A stretch of 35,561 nt of DNA from a virus: IMG/VR virus record IMGVR_UViG_3300042486_000700, positions 1 to 35,561 of that record; one strand, written 5' to 3'. Made by a program: the position numbers and the translations under genes. Positions 1 through 7,846 of the stretch are shown piece after piece (position 1 is the first letter of the stretch; the number at the start of each line of letters is the position of its first letter). The notes under the pieces were generated by a model, which was not told the origin of the DNA, did not search any database, and saw only the letters and a program-made list of their open reading frames with translations.

Positions 1-3000
1 TTCCGTCCGTACCACTTGTTCCTGAAGTTCCGTCCGTACCCGAAGTACCACTTGTTCCTGAAGTTCCGTCCGTACCTGATGTTCCTGAAGTACCACTTGT
101 TCCTGAAGTCCCACTAGTTCCTGAAGTTCCTGAAGTACCACTTGTTCCTGAAGTCCCATCTGTTCCACTAGTTCCTGAAGTTCCGTCCGTACCTGATGTT
201 CCTGAAGTACCCGATGTACCACTTGTTCCTGAGGTACCATCTGTACCACTTGTTCCTGAAGTCCCATCCGTACCACTTGTTCCTGATGTTCCTGAAGTTC
301 CCGACGTTCCACTAGTTCCTGAAGTTCCGTCCGTACCTGATGTTCCTGAAGTACCCGATGTACCACTTGTTCCTGAGGTACCATCTGTACCACTTGTTCC
401 TGATGTTCCCGACGTTCCACTTGTTCCTGATGTTCCGTCCGTACCTGATGTTCCACTAGTTCCTGAAGTACCACTTGTTCCTGAAGTTCCGTCCGTACCT
501 GATGTCCCACTAGTCCCTGAAGTTCCGTCCGTACCTGATGTCCCACTAGTCCCTGAAGTACCACTTGTTCCTGATGTCCCACTAGTCCCTGAAGTACCAC
601 TTGTTCCTGAAGTTCCGTCCGTACCTGATGTCCCACTAGTCCCTGAAGTACCTGATGTCCCACTAGTCCCTGAAGTACCATCTGTTCCTGAAGTACCACT
701 TGTTCCTGAAGTACCCGATGTTCCATCGGTTCCACTAGTACCGTCCGTACCTGAAGTTCCACTAGTTCCATCTGTTCCTGATGTTCCACTAGTACCATCC
801 GTTCCTGAAGTACCATCCGTTCCACTTGTTCCTGAAGTACCATCCGTTCCACTTGTTCCTGAAGTACCGTCTGTACCTGATGTTCCTGATGTTCCGTCTG
901 TACCTGATGTTCCTGATGTTCCGTCTGTACCTGATGTTCCATCGGTTCCTGAAGTACCGTCTGTACCTGATGTTCCATCGGTTCCTGAAGTACCATCAAC
1001 ACCTGATAATCCTGACGTACCTGATGTTCCTGAAGTACCATCCGTACCCGAGGTTCCATCGGTTCCTGAAGTACCGTCTGTACCTGATGTTCCTGAAGTA
1101 CCATCCGTACCCGAGGTTCCGTCGGTACCTGATGTTCCACTAGTTCCATCTGTTCCTGAAGTACCATCCGTACCCGAGGTTCCACTAGTTCCATCTGTAC
1201 CTGAAGTACCATCCGTACCCGAGGTTCCACTAGTACCATCTGTACCTGAAGTACCATCCGTACCCGAGGTTCCACTAGTACCATCCGTACCCGAGGTTCC
1301 ACTAGTACCATCCGTACCTGAAGTACCATCCGTTCCACTTGTTCCTGATGTTCCGTCGGTACCTGATGTTCCACTTGTTCCACTTGTTCCGTCTGTACCC
1401 GATGTTCCTGAAGTTCCGTCCGTTCCACTTGTTCCTGAGGTACCATCCGTTCCACTCGTTCCTGAAGTTCCGTCTGTACCCGATGTTCCTGAAGTTCCAC
1501 TAGTTCCATCTGTTCCTGATGTTCCACTAGTACCATCCGTACCTGAAGTACCATCCGTTCCACTAGTTCCTGATGTACCATCTGTTCCACTTGTCCCTGA
1601 GGTACCATCCGTTCCACTCGTTCCTGAAGTACCATCCGTTCCACTCGTTCCTGAAGTACCATCCGTTCCACTAGTTCCTGAAGTACCATCCGTTCCACTA
1701 GTTCCTGATGTACCTGAAGTACCATCTGTACCTGAAGTACCATCTGTACCACTAGTTCCTGATGTCCCTGAAACGCCATCAACACCTGAAGTTCCACTCG
1801 TACCTGAAGTACCATCTGTACCACTAGTTCCTGATGTTCCATCTGTTCCTGATGTTCCATCTGTTCCTGAAGTTCCATCTGTTCCTGAGGAACCATCGGT
1901 ACCATTAACCCCAGATAAACCCGACGTACCACTTGAACCTGAAGTTCCATCTGTTCCTGAAGTTCCACTTGAACCTGAAGTACCACTTGTTCCTGAGGCA
2001 CCGTTAATTCCTGAAGTACCACTAGTTCCTGAAGTACCACTAGTTCCTGATGTTCCTGAAACACCGTCAACACCTGAAGTACCGCTAGTTCCCGATGTTC
2101 CACTTGTACCTGAAGTTCCATCTGTCCCTGATGTTCCACTAGTACCGTCCGTACCTGAAGTTCCACTAGTTCCATCTGTTCCTGATGTTCCACTAGTACC
2201 ATCCGTACCTGAAGTACCATCCGTTCCACTCGTTCCTGAAGTACCATCTGTTCCACTTGTCCCTGAAGTACCATCTGTTCCACTTGTCCCTGAGGTACCA
2301 TCCGTTCCACTTGTTCCTGAAGTACCGTCTGTACCTGATGTTCCTGATGTTCCGTCTGTACCTGATGTTCCTGAAGTTCCGCTTGTACCATCTGTTCCAC
2401 TTGTCCCTGAGGTACCATCCGTTCCACTTGTCCCTGAGGTACCATCCGTTCCTGAAGTTCCGTCTGTTCCACTTGTACCATCCGTTCCACTCGTTCCTGA
2501 AGTACCATCCGTTCCACTCGTTCCTGAAGTACCATCCGTTCCACTCGTTCCTGAAGTACCTGAAGCACCATCAATACCACTAGTACCTGATGTTCCGTCG
2601 GTACCGCTAGTTCCTGAAGTACCTGAAGCACCATCAATACCACTAGTTCCTGAAGTTCCGTCTGTTCCTGAAGTACCATCCGTTCCACTTGTTCCTGAAG
2701 TTCCGCTTGTACCGTCTGTTCCTGAAGTTCCACTAGTACCATCCGTACCCGAGGTTCCACTAGTACCATCCGTTCCACTCGTTCCTGAAGTTCCGCTTGT
2801 ACCGTCTGTTCCACTCGTTCCTGAAGTACCTGAAGCACCATCAATACCACTAGTACCTGAAGTACCATCCGTTCCACTCGTTCCTGAAGTACCTGAAGCA
2901 CCATCAATACCACTAGTACCTGATGTACCACCTGTACCACTAGTACCTGATGTTCCTGAAGCACCATCAATACCACTAGTACCTGAAGTTCCTCCAGTCC

Positions 3001-3916
3001 CTGAAGTTCCACTCGTTCCCGATGCTCCGTCAATACCACTAGTACCTGATGTACCACTAGTCCCACCTGTAACATTAATTAAAATATTCCCTTCACCATA
3101 ATCAATTACAGAGGCACCGGAAAAAGTCATTCCCGTAACATTTAGTGCGGTCACACCTGACGTTGAATCATAGACCGTTAATGTCCCCGTATTTGAAGTA
3201 ATTCCTGTAATTTCAACAACACTTCCATCACTATTATTTAATTGTAGTGTTGAAGTACCTGCACTATATGTTCCTCCCGTAACCGAACCATTAAATCCTG
3301 AAATGGTAATAGTTCCGCCCGTATTATTATATAAATCTAATTCTTGAGTTCCTGAAAAATAAGTTCCACCCGTTATTTGAACGTCGCTACCATAAAATAC
3401 TCTCCAACGAGAATCTAAACCACCCGTATACCCTTCAATTGTTGAAGCCGTCCAAGCGTTGATGAATGCAGCACCTTCAGGTGTGTCATCATAAACTTCA
3501 TAACTACTACCCAAATCAACAATTGAACCAACCAATTCCGCGGCATCCCATAATGAGGTAAATCCCGTCATAGTATATTGATATACAGTATCATTCTCTT
3601 GAACGTGAACTTGCATACCAAGTCTTCTTCTACCCGAAGAAATACCATCATTATTTAGTGTTAGTATGTTTGGGGAGACGAATGGTGCGTTGTATTGAAA
3701 ATTAATTGGGATAGAATTTCCTGAATACAAAACCGGCCCACCATTAATTAAAATATCATTTGGTATAGTCCAATCCAAATCGGATAAATAAAATACTTCC
3801 ATGTATCCACCAATACTATTAACAGAGAATACCGTACCTGTATTAGACTCTCTAAGTACTGAATTAGGTGAACTTACTAAGATTGGTGATGTCGGATTTT
3901 TATATTGAAAACTCAT
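1..3916 (-). CDS. Collagen-like tail fibre/adhesin, C-terminus cut by window edge
   Basis: An open frame starts at the ATG at 3914-3916 and stays open to base 1, giving at least 1305 codons without a stop. Residues 1-284 are a non-repetitive N-terminal part rich in Gly, Thr, Ser and Asn, plausibly the part that anchors to the tail. From residue 285 to the edge (about 1021 residues) every third residue is Gly, mostly as Gly-Thr-Ser and Gly-Thr-Asp triplets with occasional GID, GAS, GVD, GVS and GIN. Collagen-like Gly-X-Y tracts in phage proteins are known to form trimeric rods in tail fibres, so a long host-contacting fibre is the likely role; this is inference, because the C-terminal tip is outside the window. 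It is the last gene of the adhesion block, 22 bp after the Pro-Thr-linker gene. The repeat part is clearly richer in G+C than its neighbours. Confidence 0.85.
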   Translation of the reverse strand, partial: MSFQYKNPTSPILVSSPNSVLRESNTGTVFSVNSIGGYMEVFYLSDLDWTIPNDILINGGPVLYSGNSIPINFQYNAPFVSPNILTLNNDGISSGRRRLGMQVHVQENDTVYQYTMTGFTSLWDAAELVGSIVDLGSSYEVYDDTPEGAAFINAWTASTIEGYTGGLDSRWRVFYGSDVQITGGTYFSGTQELDLYNNTGGTITISGFNGSVTGGTYSAGTSTLQLNNSDGSVVEITGITSNTGTLTVYDSTSGVTALNVTGMTFSGASVIDYGEGNILINVTGGTSGTSGTSGIDGASGTSGTSGTGGTSGTSGIDGASGTSGTSGTGGTSGTSGIDGASGTSGTSGTDGTSGTSGIDGASGTSGTSGTDGTSGTSGTSGTDGTSGTSGTDGTSGTSGTDGTSGTSGTSGTDGTSGTDGTSGTSGIDGASGTSGTSGTDGTSGTSGIDGASGTSGTSGTDGTSGTSGTDGTSGTSGTDGTSGTDGTSGTDGTSGTSGTDGTSGTSGTDGTSGTSGTSGTDGTSGTSGTDGTSGTSGTDGTSGTSGTDGTSGTSGTDGTSGTSGTDGTSGTDGTSGTSGTDGTSGTSGTDGTSGTSGTDGTSGTSGTSGTSGTSGVDGVSGTSGTSGTSGTSGTSGINGASGTSGTSGSSGTSGTDGTSGSSGTSGLSGVNGTDGSSGTDGTSGTDGTSGTDGTSGTSGTDGTSGTSGTSGVDGVSGTSGTSGTDGTSGTDGTSGTSGTSGTDGTSGTSGTDGTSGTSGTDGTSGTSGTDGTSGTSGTDGTSGTSGTDGTSGTDGTSGTSGTDGTSGTSGTSGTDGTSGTSGTDGTSGTSGTDGTSGTSGTDGTSGTSGTSGTDGTSGTSGTDGTSGTDGTSGTSGTDGTSGTSGTDGTSGTDGTSGTSGTDGTSGTDGTSGTSGTDGTSGTDGTSGTSGTDGTSGTDGTSGTSGTDGTSGTDGTSGTDGTSGTSGTSGLSGVDGTSGTDGTSGTDGTSGTDGTSGTDGTSGTSGTDGTSGTSGTDGTSGTSGTDGTSGTSGTDGTSGTDGTSGTSGTDGTSGTSGTDGTSGTDGTSGTSGTSGTSGTDGTSGTSGTSGTSGTSGTSGTDGTSGTSGTSGTSGTSGTSGTSGTSGTSGTDGTSGTSGTSGTDGTSGTSGTSGTSGTSGTDGTSGTSGTSGTSGTSGTDGTSGTSGTSGTSGTSGTDGTSGTSGTSGTSGTSGTSGTDGTSGTSGTDGTSGTSGTSGTSGTSGTDGTSGTSGTDGTSGTSGTSGTSGTSGTSGTSGTSGTSGTDGTSGTSGTSGTDGTSGTSGTDG
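1604..1711 (-). repeat. 27-bp higher-order tandem repeat, four near-identical copies
   Basis: Within the 9-bp array a 27-bp unit (plus strand begins ACCATCCGTTCCACT) recurs at 1604, 1631, 1658 and 1685. Copies 1 and 2 are identical. Copies 3 and 4 carry CTAG instead of CTCG, and copy 4 ends TGATGT instead of TGAAGT. Each unit encodes nine residues (three Gly-X-Y triplets). The near-identity suggests recent local duplication. Confidence 0.85.
2477..2557 (-). repeat. 27-bp higher-order tandem repeat, three perfect copies
   Basis: The same 27-bp unit as at 1604 occurs three times without a mismatch, at 2477, 2504 and 2531. Perfect identity is unusual in an array that is otherwise scrambled at synonymous sites, which points to recent slippage or unequal recombination. 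Confidence 0.85.
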
Positions 3917-3938
3917 TTGTCTTTATTATTAAATATTA

Positions 3939-4913
3939 TTATATTAATGTTCCTCCTTGCCAATATAACGGATTTCCACTATTAGTGATGTTTACTCCAG
4001 CCATAGGTTTAGTTGTGTATACCCTATAAGTTCCTGCAGGTATGTTTGTTGAACCTGAATAATTAAACAATAATGACGAATAAGTTGTATTCATAGTAAA
4101 GTTTGTCCCTGGAGGATTTCCAATACCTTGTTTAATTGTCTGATATATTTGTCCATTAGTCGCACCTGTTGAGACCATCCAAGTATACCAAGCAACTTCC
4201 GATGAAGGAACAGTTGTTGCCGGAACTTCAATAGTTTGGAATCTGTAAGCAACGATTGAGTTACCCCAAATATCACTACCTCCACTTGTGGTTGAGATAG
4301 GTGCCGTTAATATTGGTGGTTCAGAACTTCCCCATCCACTATAAGCAACATATGCGTTCATTTGAGCATCAAATATTGATTGATTTGGTGAAGGTGAATT
4401 AATATTAAATCCTCTAAACGCACTTCCTTGTGATACCATCCATGTATTCAACGCACCTCTAATCGCAACATTATTTCTATCAATAAATAAGTAAGCTTGG
4501 AATCCGGCACTTGTAGGTGTAGGCGTTGGTGTTGAAGTTAATGTTGGAGTTATTGTTGGTGTAGGTGTTATTGTTGGTGTAGGAGTAGGGGTTTGAGGTG
4601 TTGGAGTAGGGGTAAGTGTTGGAGTAGGGGTAAGTGTTGGAGTAGGTGTAGAAGTAGGTGTAGGTGTTGGACTAGGTGCAACACATGGTAAAATTTGAAA
4701 CGTTTCACAACCATTCGCATCAATCAATTTTAACATTATTTCAGGTGCCGTCAAAAATATTGGTGGAATTACTGAAGAATATGTTTGGATTGGTGGTACA
4801 GGCCCGGAATTAATAACATCAATCAATGTTTGATTATTTCCGTAAGCGTCCGCAACATAAACCTGAACCGGATATGCTGCACCATCAATATTAACTAACT
4901 CTATTTGAACCAT
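3939..4913 (-). CDS. Two-domain virion protein with Pro-Thr linker
   Basis: 324 residues from an ATG at 4911-4913. Residues 1-78 form a small N-terminal domain. Residues about 79-136 are an almost pure Pro-Thr linker with Ser, Leu and Ile. Residues 137-324 form a C-terminal domain rich in Gly, Ser, Thr, Trp and aromatic residues, with repeated WMVS motifs (in NTWMVSQG and YTWMVSTG) that suggest internal duplication. I do not recognise the family. Pro-Thr linkers are common in secreted adhesins and glycosidases of Bacteroidota, and the same kind of linker occurs in the preceding gene. The position between the SprB-repeat protein and the collagen-like fibre suggests a tail-fibre or receptor-binding accessory. 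No signal peptide is evident, as expected for a virion component. Confidence 0.7.
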   Translation of the reverse strand: MVQIELVNIDGAAYPVQVYVADAYGNNQTLIDVINSGPVPPIQTYSSVIPPIFLTAPEIMLKLIDANGCETFQILPCVAPSPTPTPTSTPTPTLTPTPTLTPTPTPQTPTPTPTITPTPTITPTLTSTPTPTPTSAGFQAYLFIDRNNVAIRGALNTWMVSQGSAFRGFNINSPSPNQSIFDAQMNAYVAYSGWGSSEPPILTAPISTTSGGSDIWGNSIVAYRFQTIEVPATTVPSSEVAWYTWMVSTGATNGQIYQTIKQGIGNPPGTNFTMNTTYSSLLFNYSGSTNIPAGTYRVYTTKPMAGVNITNSGNPLYWQGGTLI

Positions 4914-4917
4914 TAAC

Positions 4918-4925
4918 TATAAATA
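4918..4925 (-). promoter_or_regulatory. TATTTATA element before the Pro-Thr-linker gene
   Basis: The minus strand reads TATTTATAGTTAATG, with the 8-mer four bases before the start codon; gp25 has the almost identical TATTTATAGTTATG. Such close spacing argues against a simple -10 box unless the transcript is leaderless. Confidence 0.35.
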
Positions 4926-4966
4926 CAACAATCTTATATTTAATGTCTAAAAATTAAATAATATTC

Positions 4967-7846
4967 TTAAGTAAACGACACATCACAACATGAAGGTATT
5001 TGAGACGCACCAAAATTAATTAAACGATTATTTTTTTGCCATGTTATGGTGTATGGTGAAACATTATCAATTAAATAAACATCTCCACCTTCTGTGGTAA
5101 AATAAATATTATTATTATCAATAAACAACCCAAAAACGTCAAAGATTCCAACCAATTGGATATCCAATTCAACCGCACCCGTAGTATAATCTTGTTGGGT
5201 TATGTATTCAATGCTGGTATTAACATCATAATTAGTTGTAATTAATTTATTGTTTGTTGTTAAAACAATATCACCAGTTATCCGTCTATTAATATTAGGT
5301 AAATCAAATTTAGCCGAAAATACCGCAGAAATCCCTAATGTAATCTCACCAATAGTATTATTTATTGATGAAATCAATGTTGTATTGTCTTTAGCACAAA
5401 GTCCCGGTCCTAAACCCGGCATAATATAAAATCTATTAGCCACACCACTAAAAGGATTTAATGTAATATCATACTCACGTATGTTTGATGAGTCATATAA
5501 CCACAATTTAGTGTTAGTATGTGCAACATCATCAGAAGTTCCCGGTAAAGGAACATTAAAATATGGGTTAAGTAGTGTATAAGTATTTGTCAGATAAGTG
5601 TAAGAATACACATCAGCATTATCTGTATTAATTATAACTGAACATTGAGGAACTATTGGAGTGTTTGGTGTAGGAGTCGGAGTTGGTGTAGGAGTCGGAG
5701 ACGGAGTAACAGGACAATCAGAACATAATATATCATATTCAATAGTTAATTCAACAATAAGTTCTTGATTATTTAATGTGTCGTCCCAAGGAATTGTACT
5801 AACAATTATTTGGTTATTCTCTTCATTAATAGTTACATCACCAACACCCGGTACCGTTAATAATAAACTTTTAAGTGTATTAAGATAGAGCGTATCTGTT
5901 GGTACCGAAGTCAATGTTGTTCCGGTGAAAAAACTTTGACTTGTTGTAAATCCGTTAGGGTTTACAAAAATATTAATACCAAATATCGATTCATTCAATC
6001 GACAATTTTCTCGGTTAGTCGTTAAATCAAGGAATCCTTCATATAACATTTGATTTAACCCAAATTTAGATTGTGTTTGAATTATAAAATCCTCCCCACC
6101 CATAACATATGTCTGATAGGAAGTATAAAGTTTATCACAATTTATTGTTGTACTTCTCTGTAAAACACACCCTAAACTATCTGTGATTGATAGTGTGTAT
6201 GTGTCAGCACTTAAACCACTAACCTTAATATCTTGAGGATTACCCGGTACATTAGTAGACCAATTAAATGTAAATGGTGGAGTACCTGATGTAATTAACG
6301 CAGTTAGTATCCCACCCGAACCACTTCCACACGACGTACTATATAATGTAAAATCTAAAGGTACACTACTATTAACAAAAACATTACCCGTTTGAACACA
6401 ACCCGCATCGTCTGTTACACTAATAGTATGTTGCCCTGAACTTACATTACTAAATGTCACCGCAGATAAATTAGTGTTTAAAACATTTTGAATCCCATCT
6501 AAAGAAAAATCGTATGGACCAACACCACCTTCAGTTCTTGTAACTAAAACCGAACCGTTATTTTGATTACAAGTGGTTCCTGTAGTATTTGCAGATATTG
6601 TAAAAGTATCTGTGGCAACTAATGTAACTTCCTCAATATAAGAACAAGACGATGAATCTTGAACTACAACAGAATAAGTTCCTGAAGATAAATTTGAAAA
6701 TATTACGACCGTTTGGGAACTAGTAATATTCGTGGTATTCCCATTAGGATATATTAAAGTATAAGTATATGGTGTAACACCTCCAATTACTGAAACTTGG
6801 ATAGACCCATCAGTACTTGAACATGTAGACCCGTTTGTATTAACACTAACAGATGACATTCCTTGTGGAGATAATAACGAACTTCCAGCAATAAATGTAC
6901 ATAACGCGGCATCCGTAACTTGAAAATAATAATCGCCCGGCGACAATCCACTTAACGTCCAAGAGGCACCATATTGTATCGCAACTTCACCTGTTGATGC
7001 AGAAAAATAATAAGGTATTGTTCCTCCGGTGACCTGTATGGTTAACGAGCCATCCGCCTGAAAACAAGTAGGTGGAATTGCGGTAAAAATCCCCAAACCA
7101 ATTGGAGGTACATCAGTAACTGTTGTATTTCTAGTTTGAATACATCCTGAAGAATCAGTAATAGATACCGAATACTGTCCCGATGTTAACCCTGTTATTG
7201 TACTTCCTGTTGCACCATTAGACCAATTATAGATATATGGCGGTGTACCGGTAACTCCCGTGATAAAAATTTTACCAATCGGAGCACCACCACAAGAGGA
7301 ATTTGGTACGGTGTATAACCCGAAATTTAAAACATCCGACTCTTCAATTATAAAATTTTGACTATACCCTGTACACCCACCAAAATCAACAACTTTCATA
7401 TAATATGTTCCTGGTAATAAGTTATCAAAAACAACGTAATTGATATTTGTGGTCGCTGACATAAGGTAAATGTCCTCTGAATCGTATAAATAAAAATTAG
7501 TTGTCGAATAATTGGAAGATGAACTTCCAGTCACCGAACCATTACTTTGTGAACAAGTGGTACCTTGTACCGCTTCTATATTCACACAAACCCCAGAAGA
7601 TACAATAAGATTAATATAATATTCTAAATTAGTTGGTTCTGTACTATCATTAACCCTAACCACATATGTTCCAGCACTTAAAGAATCTCTAAAAGATGAA
7701 AGTACATCAGTATCAGTACCTAAATTAGGGTTAGACCATTGAATCGTATAGTCAGGTGTTCCTCCTGTAAGTTCTATAAATACAGCACCTGAATTAGTAT
7801 TTTGACAATCGCCTGTTATCGATAAATTATAAGAAAAATTTGGCAT
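4967..7846 (-). CDS. Tail adhesin with about seven SprB-like repeats
   Basis: 959 residues from the ATG at 7844-7846, whose A is shared with the stop of the previous gene (TAATG); a TTG four codons upstream is possible but less likely. Residues 1 to about 590 hold about seven repeats of 75-85 residues with the SprB-type pattern: a Cys followed by Asn/Gly-Ser, then GGTPPYTYxWSNG-like, LxxGxYxVxVTD and a closing GC. Clear copies contain GTPPYIYNWSNGATG and SGTPPFTFNWST. A further domain follows, then a Pro-Thr linker (about 712-730) and a C-terminal domain of about 225 residues with recurring beta-strand and Asn-rich segments, possibly propeller-like. SprB repeats are known from the gliding adhesin of Flavobacterium. 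Here they probably serve as paired Cys-stapled modules in a host-binding tail protein. The repeat call is strong; the role is inferred from position. Confidence 0.75.
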   Translation of the reverse strand: MPNFSYNLSITGDCQNTNSGAVFIELTGGTPDYTIQWSNPNLGTDTDVLSSFRDSLSAGTYVVRVNDSTEPTNLEYYINLIVSSGVCVNIEAVQGTTCSQSNGSVTGSSSSNYSTTNFYLYDSEDIYLMSATTNINYVVFDNLLPGTYYMKVVDFGGCTGYSQNFIIEESDVLNFGLYTVPNSSCGGAPIGKIFITGVTGTPPYIYNWSNGATGSTITGLTSGQYSVSITDSSGCIQTRNTTVTDVPPIGLGIFTAIPPTCFQADGSLTIQVTGGTIPYYFSASTGEVAIQYGASWTLSGLSPGDYYFQVTDAALCTFIAGSSLLSPQGMSSVSVNTNGSTCSSTDGSIQVSVIGGVTPYTYTLIYPNGNTTNITSSQTVVIFSNLSSGTYSVVVQDSSSCSYIEEVTLVATDTFTISANTTGTTCNQNNGSVLVTRTEGGVGPYDFSLDGIQNVLNTNLSAVTFSNVSSGQHTISVTDDAGCVQTGNVFVNSSVPLDFTLYSTSCGSGSGGILTALITSGTPPFTFNWSTNVPGNPQDIKVSGLSADTYTLSITDSLGCVLQRSTTINCDKLYTSYQTYVMGGEDFIIQTQSKFGLNQMLYEGFLDLTTNRENCRLNESIFGINIFVNPNGFTTSQSFFTGTTLTSVPTDTLYLNTLKSLLLTVPGVGDVTINEENNQIIVSTIPWDDTLNNQELIVELTIEYDILCSDCPVTPSPTPTPTPTPTPNTPIVPQCSVIINTDNADVYSYTYLTNTYTLLNPYFNVPLPGTSDDVAHTNTKLWLYDSSNIREYDITLNPFSGVANRFYIMPGLGPGLCAKDNTTLISSINNTIGEITLGISAVFSAKFDLPNINRRITGDIVLTTNNKLITTNYDVNTSIEYITQQDYTTGAVELDIQLVGIFDVFGLFIDNNNIYFTTEGGDVYLIDNVSPYTITWQKNNRLINFGASQIPSCCDVSFT

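Larger units (their letters stand above)
1..3064 (-). repeat. Degenerate 9-bp tandem repeat encoding Gly-X-Y triplets
   Basis: About 340 consecutive 9-bp units, read on the minus strand as Gly-Thr-Ser or Gly-Thr-Asp. The units differ mainly at synonymous positions (GGT/GGA/GGG for Gly, ACT/ACA/ACG for Thr, AGT/TCA for Ser). Unit length is a multiple of three, so gain or loss of units changes fibre length without a frameshift. The array continues beyond the left edge. Confidence 0.9.

Noticed and set aside
826-1143. Plus-strand open frame of about 105 codons rich in Phe, Leu, Tyr and His
   Set aside because: It is the antisense reading of the Gly-X-Y repeat; its monotony comes from the repeat on the other strand.
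2257-2583. Second plus-strand open frame in the repeat tract
   Set aside because: Same cause: antisense of the collagen-like gene, with no independent coding features.
1-3064. Tandem repeats considered as a CRISPR array
   Set aside because: There are no unique spacers and the repeat is a 9-bp coding unit in an open frame.
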